Below are positions 7,522 through 14,228 of a stretch of 15,517 nucleotides of DNA, piece after piece. Each line of letters opens with the position of its first letter. The first letter of the stretch is position 1. Under the pieces are notes generated by a model that ran no database searches, was not told the DNA's origin, and saw only the letters and a list, made by a program, of their open reading frames with translations. Origin of the DNA: JBBRQP01 sp038226175 (lineage in GTDB: Bacteria; Cyanobacteriota; Cyanobacteriia; Gloeobacterales; Anthocerotibacteraceae); contig JBBRQP010000066.1 in the NCBI GenBank assembly GCA_038226175.1, positions 1 through 15,517 of the forward strand, read 5' to 3'. The position numbers were made by a program, and so were the translations under genes.

Positions 7522-8298
7522 TCAAGGACTAATTACAAAATCACCCTCTAGGTCTAAAAAGCCCGGTCGAATGCTGACTTTGCGGACTTCGAGTTGTTGT
7601 CCAATCGGGATCAGGAGGTTAGTTAGCAGATCAATGGGTACGCCTTTGGTATCTTTATCATCTACCAAGCGCGGGTCAACCAGTTTGAGCTGATGGAGAT
7701 TAGCCGTGGTTACACCAGTTGTGATCCGAATCGGAGCAGGTTCACCCTTTTGTACTTGTAAGGTGGCATTGAGTTGTAAGCGGTCTTTTTGTAAGACCAC
7801 ACTAGGTTTAGTAATATCCAGTGCCATCGGGGTTTCACTACCTCCCATCAAAGAAGGTAGGGGGACATTGAGACCCCGTAGTTTGGCTTGGAGTTCGGGC
7901 GAGGCAAGGTAGGCATTCACATCTTGCTCGGAAAGGCTGACGATGGCTTTAGCTCGCACAGGTTGGAGCAGGTGCAAACCCTTACCCTGATAAGCACTAG
8001 CCGTATCTAAGTGAATATCATTACCCGTTAGTTGGATCGAACGGGCGGACATACCTTGATAGATGACATTATTGCCAGAAAGCTGGAGATTTTGAATTTG
8101 ACCATTGAGCACATCGCGGTCGGCACCCTGGATATTGACCTGCAAATTATCAACTTGTTGCACCTGCGAACGAACCCAGTACTGTACCAAAGGATTGAGT
8201 AAAGCGCCAAAAGTCTGAGCCAGAATCGGCTGGCTAAAGTAAAGTAAACTGGTCAAGGCTAACCCTAGCCCCCGATAGTTTCGGTAAAACCCTGACAT
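7522..8298 (-). CDS. Secreted DUF2993 (LmeA-like) protein
   Basis: This is a 258-residue protein with an N-terminal signal peptide (hydrophobic core LGLALTSLLYFSQPILA, then Q) and a body of alternating short strands. The segments GADRDVLNGQIQNLQLSGNN, YQGMSARSIQLTGNDIHLD and the last stretch LLIPIGQQLEVRKVSIRPGFLDLEGDF follow the DUF2993 pattern common in cyanobacteria. The family includes mycobacterial LmeA, a periplasmic phospholipid-binding protein; a lipid-related role here is only inferred. The ATG at 8298 is chosen over the in-frame TTG at 8301 because GAGG lies 5 bases before it. It is divergent from hemF, with about 100 bp between the start codons. Function unproven, family call fairly firm. 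Confidence 0.75.
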   Translation of the reverse strand: MSGFYRNYRGLGLALTSLLYFSQPILAQTFGALLNPLVQYWVRSQVQQVDNLQVNIQGADRDVLNGQIQNLQLSGNNVIYQGMSARSIQLTGNDIHLDTASAYQGKGLHLLQPVRAKAIVSLSEQDVNAYLASPELQAKLRGLNVPLPSLMGGSETPMALDITKPSVVLQKDRLQLNATLQVQKGEPAPIRITTGVTTANLHQLKLVDPRLVDDKDTKGVPIDLLTNLLIPIGQQLEVRKVSIRPGFLDLEGDFVISP

Positions 8299-8399
8299 CA
8301 AGACCTCAAGTCGGCAACAATGCTTTAATTTTAAAGAAGATGCCCAGGGATTTAAGTTCCCTCAGCTGTAATCTCTGTCCTATTTCGATGAGACTGATC

Positions 8400-9302
8400 A
8401 TGACTCAAGCTACCCAAACCCGTGTCAGCAATTTTATGCGTCAGGTGCAAGATACCATCTGTCAGACGATTACAGCTCTTGATGGCACAGAATTTCATGA
8501 AGACAGCTGGGAGCGACCCGAAGGCGGCGGCGGCAGGTCACGGGTTTTGACCGAGGGCACAATTTTTGAACGGGCTGGGGTCGGCTTCTCGGCAGTCTTC
8601 GGGCCCCAATTACCCCCTTCAATCATTGAAAATAAGCCCGGTGCGGCGGGGCAACCTTTTTTTGCGACTGGTGCTTCATTGGTTTTTCATCCCCGTAATC
8701 CTCATATCCCGACAGTACATTTTAATTACCGTTATTTTGAAACCGAGACGACCTGGTGGTTTGGCGGTGGTTCTGATCTAACGCCCTATTATCCGCGCCG
8801 CGAAGATGTGGTGCATTTTCACCAAACTCTCAAAAATGTCTGTGACGTGTACGATCCGGAGTTTTATGCCCGTTTTAAGCCCTGGTGTGATGAGTATTTT
8901 TATATCAAACATCGGGATGAACCGCGTGGGGTTGGCGGTATTTTCTTTGATTATCAGACGGGTGACTGGGAGAAAACCTTTGCTTTTGCCCAAGCTAGTG
9001 CTAACAGCTTTCTCACAAGTTATTTACCCATTGTCAAACGTCGGATGGATGACCCTTGGACACCAGAGGAGCGGGATTTTCAGCTGTATCGCCGGGGGCG
9101 TTATGTGGAATTTAATCTAGTTCAAGACCGGGGTACAATTTTTGGTCTCCAGACCAGAGGCCGCACCGAATCCATTTTGATGTCAATGCCGCCCTTGGTA
9201 CGCTGGGTCTACGATTGGCATCCTACGCCTGGTACACCCGAAGCCGAACTGTACGAAGTTTATTTGAAACCAACGGATTGGTTGGCAGGTGTCCAGAGCT
9301 AA
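8400..9302 (+). CDS. hemF: Oxygen-dependent coproporphyrinogen III oxidase
   Basis: The enzyme oxidatively decarboxylates coproporphyrinogen III to protoporphyrinogen IX using O2, a cytoplasmic step shared by haem and chlorophyll synthesis. The 300-residue product has the normal bacterial length and all conserved blocks: SWERPEGGGGRSRVL (36-50), the IPTVHFNYRYFE block with His107, the GGGSDLTPYY motif (122-131), PRGVGGIFFDY (175-185) and RRGRYVEFNLVQDRGTIFGL (231-250). The ATG at 8400 (MTQATQTRVSNFM) is preferred to the in-frame ATG at 8340, whose 20 extra residues (with SCNLCPIS) are not like the family; no strong ribosome-binding site is seen at either. It stands alone on the plus strand, divergent from the DUF2993 gene. 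Confidence 0.96.
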   Translation: MTQATQTRVSNFMRQVQDTICQTITALDGTEFHEDSWERPEGGGGRSRVLTEGTIFERAGVGFSAVFGPQLPPSIIENKPGAAGQPFFATGASLVFHPRNPHIPTVHFNYRYFETETTWWFGGGSDLTPYYPRREDVVHFHQTLKNVCDVYDPEFYARFKPWCDEYFYIKHRDEPRGVGGIFFDYQTGDWEKTFAFAQASANSFLTSYLPIVKRRMDDPWTPEERDFQLYRRGRYVEFNLVQDRGTIFGLQTRGRTESILMSMPPLVRWVYDWHPTPGTPEAELYEVYLKPTDWLAGVQS

Positions 9303-9342
9303 AAGTTTTGATCCACTCAGATAGTCATTCATGCCCTGAGCA

Positions 9343-9487
9343 AGCCCCCCCGCCCCATAAATGGGGAGCTAAAACCAGCTAATACTTGGTCGGGATACCT
9401 GAGAAGAAAGAGAGTTAACGCTTTAGTGCTGAAAGTGTAACTTTCCCCAAGAGTGCCCTGGCTCCCCATTTATGGGGCGGGGGGGCT
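9343..9487. repeat. 145-bp element bounded by perfect 27-bp inverted repeats
   Basis: Positions 9343-9369 and 9461-9487 are exact reverse complements over 27 bases, separated by 91 bases. Each arm has a run of seven C (or G) outermost and an inner palindrome CCCCATAAATGGGG, so each arm can fold alone or the two can pair as one long stem. The interior contains no long open frame. No direct duplication flanks it. The form fits a miniature inverted-repeat transposable element or a structured RNA. It lies 40 bp after the hemF stop, where the left arm could also act as part of a terminator, though there is no T run. Confidence 0.75.
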
Positions 9488-9519
9488 GACTATGCAAACG
9501 GAAAGAGTATAAGACCAAA

Positions 9520-9666
9520 GTTTTCCAAGAAGCTCATGATGAAGACAAATTGGAGGCAAAACTAGAGGCGGTTCCAGCTTTGGTGGTGCGTGGTTTTGCA
9601 GTTGAGGAGGTTGCCAATATTTTGAATCTGACGATAGAGCAAGTCCAGAGCGTATTGCCTGAATAA
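9520..9666 (+). pseudogene. Remnant of an Rpn-type (PD-(D/E)XK) nuclease/transposase gene, C-terminal tail
   Basis: The frame ending at TAA 9664-9666 reads VFQEAHDEDKLEAK and then LEAVPALVVRGFAVEEVANI, LNLTIEQVQSVLPE. The pattern of an acidic/basic linker followed by LEAVPALVxxGxxVEEVAxxLxLxIEQV is that of the C-terminal tail of Rpn-family recombination-promoting nucleases abundant in cyanobacteria. No ATG precedes it in frame, and the frame closes at 9487-9489, just at the edge of the inverted-repeat element. The catalytic part is missing. It is most likely a leftover fragment and not an expressed gene. The family call rests on a short stretch. Confidence 0.55.
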
Positions 9667-9795
9667 CAGGCGTTATTAAATGTAGATGCTTAAGAATCTC
9701 TACATGCCCGCAAGCATGTGGGGAAAATAATTTTAATTAACTTGAAACACTTCCAAGCAGGATTAGTTTTTAGTTAAATTTTTACCCGAATGTAC
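9667..9795. other. AT-rich gap with a small hairpin
   Basis: The gap between the nuclease remnant and the end of the GNAT gene contains a perfect 6-bp hairpin, ACATGC (9702-9707) and GCATGT (9714-9719), and a weaker one just before it (GTAGA with TCTAC). Neither is followed by a clear T run on either strand, so I do not call a terminator. Nothing else is seen. Confidence 0.35.
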
Positions 9796-10437
9796 TCATT
9801 GCCGAGTTGTGTTCAGTGCTGCTAGAGAGATATTCTCTGATGTGTAAAGCCAACGTTCAAACTTTGCTTTACGCTCAGGCCATTCCGAATCTAGCATTGA
9901 GAACCAATCTGTATCCCGGTTATGGCCTTTGATCCACATGTGTTGCCGGAAACAACCTTCGTAGGTAAAACCCATCCGCAGTGCCGTTTGCCGACTTTTT
10001 TGGTTCTCGCTGTGGCATTTCCATTCGACCCGCCGATAGCCAAGATCATCAAAAAGATAGCGTGCCAGCAAATAGGTAGCTTCAGTATTGACCTTAGTAC
10101 GATGAACTAATGGCGCATACCAAACATGACCAATTTCGGCGCGTCCCATCGCCGCATCAATACTTAGCAAACCAATCATGCCTACAGCTCGCTCCAGGGC
10201 ATGACTCCAAACCGTCCATAATTGGGGGTCTATCTGACCTGCCATTGACATCAGCCAAGTCAACATCTGAGCTTGACTTGCGAAGGAACCATAGGGTAAA
10301 TACTGCCAAATTTGCCGATCAGCTTCTGAAGTATGGGTAAGTTGATACAAGTCAGCCACATCCCGTTCAGGTTCTAGCGGATGACAAGTAACAAACCTGC
10401 CTGATAAAACCATAGGCAATGGCTCAGACCAAGACAT
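9796..10437 (-). CDS. GNAT-family N-acetyltransferase (RimJ/RimL-like)
   Basis: This 213-residue protein belongs to the GCN5-related acetyltransferases, which move the acetyl group of acetyl-CoA to an amine. The segments WTVWSHALERAVGMIGLLSI (strand pair), AEIGHVWYAPLVHRTKVNTE (motif A region) and YLFDDLGYRRVEWKCHSEN followed by NQKSRQTALRMGFTYEGCFRQ (motif B and the -A-R-GF-EG- signature) match the RimJ/RimL subgroup that modifies protein N-termini or small molecules. The substrate cannot be told from sequence. The upstream stop codon (10441-10443) is followed at once by GTG at 10440 and ATG at 10437; I take the ATG. It is the last gene of the three-gene minus-strand unit facing the S24 repressor, so it is probably co-transcribed and co-regulated. 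Confidence 0.85.
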   Translation of the reverse strand: MSWSEPLPMVLSGRFVTCHPLEPERDVADLYQLTHTSEADRQIWQYLPYGSFASQAQMLTWLMSMAGQIDPQLWTVWSHALERAVGMIGLLSIDAAMGRAEIGHVWYAPLVHRTKVNTEATYLLARYLFDDLGYRRVEWKCHSENQKSRQTALRMGFTYEGCFRQHMWIKGHNRDTDWFSMLDSEWPERKAKFERWLYTSENISLAALNTTRQ

Positions 10438-10440
10438 CAC

Positions 10441-10752
10441 CTAATTCTGTGGTCTGCCTACTTCATCTTGATAATTAGCCAGTACTTCACCCAAAAAACC
10501 TTCGCCGGCGGGAGAAATTTGTCCAAGCTGCGCTGGTTTAGTAGTAGTCACTAGACTTTTATAAATACGGAACTTGGTGCCATCATCAGCGGCTTTGATC
10601 CAAACTTGCTTGTTATGACCGGGGAAACTCACAACATAGAGGTCATCTTCAATACGGCTGACTGTCAACAGCGGTGCATCTTTTTTGACGATGCTTTCAA
10701 TTTTGGCCAGAAAGGCTTGCGGGTCAAACGTATCGCTCATTGCATCCACCAT
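10441..10752 (-). CDS. Hypothetical protein, 103 residues
   Basis: I do not recognise this family. The protein is soluble-looking, with no signal peptide or membrane span: an acidic/helical start (DTFDPQAFLAKIESIVKKD), a central part of short alternating strands (LLTVSRIEDDLYVVSFPGHN, KQVWIKAADDGTKFRIYKSL) and a tail ending DEVGRPQN. The ATG at 10752 is supported by GAGGA 9 bases upstream; the in-frame ATG at 10740 is too far from that site. It lies 21 bases after the membrane-protein gene and ends directly against the start of the GNAT gene, so the three are very likely one transcript. Its function may relate to the acetyltransferase, but that is only context. Confidence 0.75.
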   Translation of the reverse strand: MVDAMSDTFDPQAFLAKIESIVKKDAPLLTVSRIEDDLYVVSFPGHNKQVWIKAADDGTKFRIYKSLVTTTKPAQLGQISPAGEGFLGEVLANYQDEVGRPQN

Positions 10753-10773
10753 GGAGCTTGTTCCTCTATTATC

Positions 10774-10980
10774 TCATCGGGTCAGCCATTGCCAGACAAT
10801 TTCCTGCCATAACCAACCAGCCGTCAGCAACACCACGAACTTACCCAAATTTTCCCAATGATGTGCAGCAGAGCGTTTACGGATCAGGGTAGGTTTGGCG
10901 ATCAACCTATTCGGTTGCGGTAAAAAGGTCTGGGGCTGCCAAGAGGCTTGCGGTAGCACAGGTTGAAATGTTGCACGCAT
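10774..10980 (-). CDS. Small single-span membrane protein, 68 residues
   Basis: This small protein has a Pro/Gln-rich N-terminal half (QPVLPQASWQPQTFLPQPN), a basic patch (RKR at 34-36) and one hydrophobic C-terminal segment at about 46-66 (LGKFVVLLTAGWLWQEIVWQ), with a Glu inside and four Trp. The start at 10980 is clear: AAGGAG lies 6 bases before the ATG. The longer frame from 11073 would overlap the promoter region and lacks such a site. By the positive-inside rule the basic N-terminal half should face the cytoplasm. It is the first gene of the operon divergent from the S24 repressor. I know no family for it; small membrane proteins behind phage-type repressors are sometimes toxins or lysis-related, but nothing in the sequence shows that here. 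Confidence 0.7.
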   Translation of the reverse strand: MRATFQPVLPQASWQPQTFLPQPNRLIAKPTLIRKRSAAHHWENLGKFVVLLTAGWLWQEIVWQWLTR

Positions 10981-11040
10981 GACAAACTCCTTAGCGATCA
11001 GGAAATGGGACACCAAATATGTAACCCACATGACCTGTGA

Positions 11041-11056
11041 ATTCACTATAGTATTT
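11041..11056. promoter_or_regulatory. Operator-like site over the -10 box of the divergent operon
   Basis: ATTCACTATAGTATTT is an imperfect palindrome sharing 10 of 16 positions, including TT, ACT and TAGTA, with the perfect palindrome 41 bp away at 11082-11097. It covers the -10 box of the minus-strand promoter. The spacing is close to four helical turns, so dimers at the two sites would lie on the same face of the DNA. A role as repressor operator is inferred. Confidence 0.45.
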
Positions 11057-11073
11057 TTTTGGTCATAAAACAA
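11045..11073 (-). promoter_or_regulatory. Promoter of the minus-strand three-gene operon
   Basis: On the minus strand TTGTTT (11068-11073) is followed after exactly 17 bases by TATAGT (11045-11050), a good sigma-70-type pair. The spacer contains a run of seven A. Transcription would begin near 11038, about 58 bases before the ATG of the 68-residue protein. Confidence 0.55.
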
Positions 11074-11081
11074 GCACCGCA

Positions 11082-11097
11082 GTTTACTTTAGTAAAC
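11082..11097. promoter_or_regulatory. Palindromic operator in front of the S24 repressor gene
   Basis: GTTTACTTTAGTAAAC is a perfect two-fold palindrome (arms GTTTACT and AGTAAAC around TT), 27 bp before the repressor ATG. A related half-site, AGTTACTTTA, follows at 11101-11110, just ahead of the ribosome-binding site. Phage-type XRE repressors usually bind such sites in their own intergenic region, so autorepression is likely. The protein-site pairing is inferred. Confidence 0.55.
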
Positions 11098-11123
11098 CTT
11101 AGTTACTTTAAGGGAGTTATGGT

Positions 11124-11831
11124 ATGCTCAGAAGTACCCTTTCACCTGTGTATGTGATGAGTCGTGAATGGTCTAATATTTCTCCTTTAGGGCAAATGCT
11201 GCAAACTTGGATGCGGCAAGAGGGCTACAGCCTCAAGGCCACAGCTGAGCGCTGTCAGATATCCGCAGCTGGATTGAAAAAAAATATGCTGCTTGGTCAT
11301 CAAGCCGAACACAAAACTCTCCAAAAAATCGCCCAAGGGATCGGCATTCCCATCGAACAGATTGAGGCTCTCGCTCGGGGACAAGCCGTCCTATCTATGA
11401 GTCAAGAAGATACAAGTGCCGATATGGTGATGATTCCGCGCTATGCCCTTGAGGCGAGTGCTGGTCGCGGGGCTTTTACCGATGAGGAGCAAGTTGAAGA
11501 TATCTTGGCTTTGAGTCTGGATTTTGTACGTGGCGTTTTGCACACCCAGCCCGACCACTTATCAGCCTTGTATGTGCGCGGCGATTCGATGGAACCTCTT
11601 TTACGAGCGGGTGATATGGCGGTGATTGACCATGCCAACCGCGAACGCACTGATGGTATGTATGTTTTACGCATCAACGGCACGCTACTGATCAAAAGTT
11701 TGCAATGGCTACCGGGCGGACGGTTACGGGTCAAAAGTGAAAATCTAGCCTACGAAGCCTATACCGTTGACCCTGGTCACGAAGATATTAGTATTATCGG
11801 GCGGGTAGTTTGGGCGGGGCGTAAGTTTTAA
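11124..11831 (+). CDS. XRE/S24-family transcriptional repressor (LexA/CI-like, self-cleaving type)
   Basis: The 235-residue protein has an N-terminal helix-turn-helix region (about 20-85; SLKATAERCQISAAGLKK as the two-helix unit) and a C-terminal S24 peptidase domain. The nucleophile is Ser155 in RGDSMEPLL and the general base is Lys191 in NGTLLIKSLQ. A candidate cleavage site is the Ala-Gly bond in YALEASAGRGA (113-114). In this family RecA filaments, formed on damaged DNA, trigger self-cleavage and loss of repression. The ATG at 11124 is supported by GGGAG about 7 bases upstream; the ATG at 11157 would leave the HTH intact but has no such site. It faces a three-gene operon across 143 bp containing palindromes. 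It differs from canonical LexA in its XRE-type DNA-binding part, resembling phage or genomic-island repressors. No other phage genes are seen nearby. Confidence 0.88.
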   Translation: MLRSTLSPVYVMSREWSNISPLGQMLQTWMRQEGYSLKATAERCQISAAGLKKNMLLGHQAEHKTLQKIAQGIGIPIEQIEALARGQAVLSMSQEDTSADMVMIPRYALEASAGRGAFTDEEQVEDILALSLDFVRGVLHTQPDHLSALYVRGDSMEPLLRAGDMAVIDHANRERTDGMYVLRINGTLLIKSLQWLPGGRLRVKSENLAYEAYTVDPGHEDISIIGRVVWAGRKF

Positions 11832-11909
11832 ACTATTGTCAGGTATGAATTTGGTTTTGTTAGGCTTAAGGATAGCCACGTATTAACCTGAGTAGGATTT
11901 AATACAGCT

Positions 11910-12803
11910 ATGCACCGTCGTAAATTTTTGTTGACAACCAGTGCTGGCTTGGGAGTTGCAGCCCACAGTCAGACGCTTGCCACAGAGACTAGATTACCTG
12001 CACAGCGTATCCAAGACCACGGCTATAGTCTCTATAGTTTGGAAGCTGAAGTGGCAGGCAAAACATTTACGTTATTACTTGATACGGGTAACGAACAAAG
12101 TTGGGTCGATGTCCATCAGGTACCTATACCGACAGAGCTGCCCCAAACTACCAAATATTTAACCTACAGTGATGGTTCACGGGTAAGCGGTACTTTAGTC
12201 GATACGTCTTTAAATCTGGGTGGCTGGCGAAAAACCTGTCCCTTTTTGCTCGTCGATACGCTCGAGGGTCCAACCGCCAGTGTCGTGAGTATGGTAAATC
12301 GCCTTCAGGTACAGGGCTTACTTTGTCCTTCAGTCTTACCTGAGCTGCGGCGGGTATCTTTAAGTTTTGGGGGCAAACGCGCCGGACTCATTCTTAATCC
12401 GAGTTTTTATCCAGCTTCGGTGACCTTACCATTAGCAAGTAATCCAGCACGGGTATTATTAGGCCAAGACCCCCCGATCCAAACCTTGCTCGATAGCAGT
12501 TGTGCCTTTATTTTTTTGCGCCCGAGTCTCGCCGCAAAACTAGGCGTAACTAAAGAAGATTTGTCTGCTATTACCTTACCCTTACGCCCGGATGTCCAGC
12601 TAGCCGCTGTCACACGTATCCTTAAATTCCGTTTGGGTAACTTATACTTGCGCTTTGATCCGCCCCGCGTCTTAGTTGTTGAGCAGGCCCCTCCAGAGGT
12701 ATTAGCCACCGCTGATCTGATTTTGGGGGTGCCTTTTTTTGAGCAGGTGAGCGTGACTTGGGATCACAGTAGCGGACAAATTTATATTGGCGAGAATGCC
12801 TAG
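11910..12803 (+). CDS. Tat-exported pepsin-like (family A1) aspartic protease homologue
   Basis: The 297-residue protein begins MHRRKFLLTTSAGLGVAA, a twin-arginine type signal, so folded export to the periplasm is likely. The body follows the two-lobed pepsin plan. Lobe 1 has FTLLLDTGNEQSWVDV with Asp58 in DTG, then YLTYSDGSRVSGTLVD and NLGG (84-105), which matches the pepsin flap with its tyrosine and the D-x-V-x-x-GG that follows. Next come VQGLLCPSVLPEL, like pepsin's GILGLGxPS, and LSFGGKRAGLI. Lobe 2 has TLLDSSCAFIFLRPS with Asp195, and ends with DLILGVPFFEQVSVTWD, the family's ILG-xFF-xxxxxxD block. The second motif is DSS where DTG or DSG is usual, so activity is uncertain. Pepsin-like proteases are rare in bacteria. 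A small retropepsin-like or non-catalytic relative is the alternative. It ends 10 bp from the convergent cysE. Confidence 0.72.
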   Translation: MHRRKFLLTTSAGLGVAAHSQTLATETRLPAQRIQDHGYSLYSLEAEVAGKTFTLLLDTGNEQSWVDVHQVPIPTELPQTTKYLTYSDGSRVSGTLVDTSLNLGGWRKTCPFLLVDTLEGPTASVVSMVNRLQVQGLLCPSVLPELRRVSLSFGGKRAGLILNPSFYPASVTLPLASNPARVLLGQDPPIQTLLDSSCAFIFLRPSLAAKLGVTKEDLSAITLPLRPDVQLAAVTRILKFRLGNLYLRFDPPRVLVVEQAPPEVLATADLILGVPFFEQVSVTWDHSSGQIYIGENA

Positions 12804-12813
12804 AACCAAGGGG

Positions 12814-13506
12814 TTAGATGCCAAGACCATGGTTATGAAATTCTTCACGGTAGAGACTCTTGCGATGACTAGGGTGTTCGGCCTCTAGCTCTTCGACGCG
12901 GGCAATCAGATCGCGAATCACATCAGCAACTGGATCAGGAATCTGAGCATGGGCTAGGGGATCGAGGCGCTTGCCACCCTGATAAACTACTCGACCAGGT
13001 ACGCCGACGACTGTACAATCAGCGGGAACACTATGGAGCACCACAGATCCAGCTCCAATGCGTACGTTATTGCCAATTTCGATATTGCCTAGCACCTGCG
13101 CCCCCGCTCCAACCACAACACTATTGCCCAGCGTGGGGTGGCGTTTGCCCGATTGTTTGCCAGTACCACCTAAGGTAACGCCTTGGTACATCAAGACATT
13201 ATCACCAATGATCGCGGTTTCGCCAATCACGACACCCATGCCGTGGTCAATAAAAAAGCCATGACCAATACGGGCAGCCGGATGAATCTCAATCCCTGTC
13301 AGAAATCTGGCAAAAAAAGACACCAAGCGCGGCACAACCGGCACTTGCAAACCCTGCAAACCATGAGCCAACCGATAGGCGAGTACGGCGTGCAAACCGG
13401 GATAGCACAGCACTTCGAGCCAGTTTTTTGCGGCTGGGTCTTTTTCAAAAACGACCTCGATATCGCTTTTGCAACCCTCGAATAAATTCGTTAAACTTTT
13501 GAACAC
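12814..13506 (-). CDS. cysE: Serine O-acetyltransferase
   Basis: The enzyme makes O-acetylserine from L-serine and acetyl-CoA, the first step of cysteine synthesis, in the cytoplasm. After an N-terminal helical part (EKDPAAKNWLEVLCYPG, AYRLAH) come hexapeptide repeats of the left-handed beta-helix: GIEIHPAARIGHGFFIDHG, GVVIGETAIIGDNVLMYQGV, TLGGTGKQSGKRHPTLGN, VVVGAGAQVLGNIEIGNNVR and IGAGSVVLHSVPADCTVVGV. These match cyanobacterial CysE almost block for block. Two GTG codons are possible starts: 13512 and 13506. I choose 13506 (230 residues) because GAGG lies 8 bases before it. The C-terminal tail after PGR contains a charged helix (RDLIARVEELEAEHPSH). It is convergent with the aspartic protease gene; no sulfur-pathway gene adjoins it. 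Confidence 0.95.
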   Translation of the reverse strand: MFKSLTNLFEGCKSDIEVVFEKDPAAKNWLEVLCYPGLHAVLAYRLAHGLQGLQVPVVPRLVSFFARFLTGIEIHPAARIGHGFFIDHGMGVVIGETAIIGDNVLMYQGVTLGGTGKQSGKRHPTLGNSVVVGAGAQVLGNIEIGNNVRIGAGSVVLHSVPADCTVVGVPGRVVYQGGKRLDPLAHAQIPDPVADVIRDLIARVEELEAEHPSHRKSLYREEFHNHGLGI

Positions 13507-13633
13507 CGTCACACCCTCGTTGGGGCAGGCTTTACCATCTTACCCTTTCCTTTTTCCTGCGTAATCCACAAATCTAGATCGTGAGAACTTGAAGGGATGG
13601 GTTATGTTTTAGTTAACACACTGGAGATTCGGA

Positions 13634-14224
13634 ATGGTGCTGGAATCAGGTTTGGCACAATTTCGTTCCCGCCATCCAATGGGTGCGGTGGTTACGGAAT
13701 TATTGCAAGCAGAGCAGGGCTTATATTTTGTCCGTGCCCAAGTAATCGTAGATAAACATACGGTTGCAACTGGGCTTGCAGCAGCGGAAACTGTAGAAAG
13801 TGCCGAAGATAGTGCGATTCTACGAGCTTTGAAATTAGGCGGATTCATCAAAGAAGCCGCAGTCCTAAGTGTGCCTATCGCACCAGTGGTGGCTCAAGTT
13901 CAGCCTCTCTTACCTCCGGTCGAAGAGCGCCGTAATGGTAATGGCAACGGTAATGGACATGCTGCCCCGCCCTTACCAAACTTTGCCGCCTACGAACCCG
14001 ACGAAGAAGATTTTGTTGACCTATCAGAATTAATTGCGGCAACTGATGTTGAACTCAAACGCATCGGCTGGGATAATCAACAAGGTAAAGCGCATCTTAG
14101 TCGAACCTATGGTAAAGGTGCGCGTAAACAGCTGACCGAGGATGAGCTGCAAGATTTTTTGAATTTCCTCAAAAAACAGCCCAGTTATCGCCGTTCACCC
14201 GTCATCCAAGAAACCCCCTTCTAA
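13634..14224 (+). CDS. Cyanobacterial hypothetical protein, possibly related to Rad52-type annealing proteins
   Basis: The 196-residue protein has three parts. Residues 1-72 form a compact alpha/beta domain (GAVVTELLQAEQGLYFVRAQ and VDKHTVATGLAAAETVESAE followed by DSAILRALKLGG); the pattern of two strands, ATGxAAAxxxxxAEDxAxxRAL and a final helix recalls the core of Rad52/ERF-type single-strand annealing proteins. Residues 73-135 are a linker with a repeated Asn-Gly stretch (NGNGNGNGH, 101-109) and an acidic run (EPDEEDFVD). Residues 136-182 form a small helical domain with GWDNQQGKAHLSRTYGKGAR and KQLTEDELQDFLNFL, a type that I recall at the C-terminus of cyanobacterial proteins of this kind. 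The start at 13634 has GGAG 7 bases upstream. It precedes the flavoprotein gene by only 4 bp. A DNA-related function is inferred; the fold similarity is a guess. Confidence 0.65.
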   Translation: MVLESGLAQFRSRHPMGAVVTELLQAEQGLYFVRAQVIVDKHTVATGLAAAETVESAEDSAILRALKLGGFIKEAAVLSVPIAPVVAQVQPLLPPVEERRNGNGNGNGHAAPPLPNFAAYEPDEEDFVDLSELIAATDVELKRIGWDNQQGKAHLSRTYGKGARKQLTEDELQDFLNFLKKQPSYRRSPVIQETPF

Positions 14225-14228
14225 CTTG

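Noticed and set aside
8345..8364. Short inverted repeat AGGGA/TCCCT between hemF and the DUF2993 gene as an operator
   Set aside because: Five-base arms are expected by chance and no matching site occurs elsewhere in the window.
8340..8399. A 20-residue N-terminal extension of HemF
   Set aside because: No ribosome-binding site and no likeness to the family; the ATG at 8400 gives the usual 300 residues.
9702..9719. Hairpin ACATGC/GCATGT as an intrinsic terminator
   Set aside because: The stem is only 6 bp and no T run follows on either strand.
10981..11073. A longer 99-residue form of the small membrane protein
   Set aside because: It would run through the promoter and operator-like site, and the strong AAGGAG at the correct distance marks 10980 as the start.
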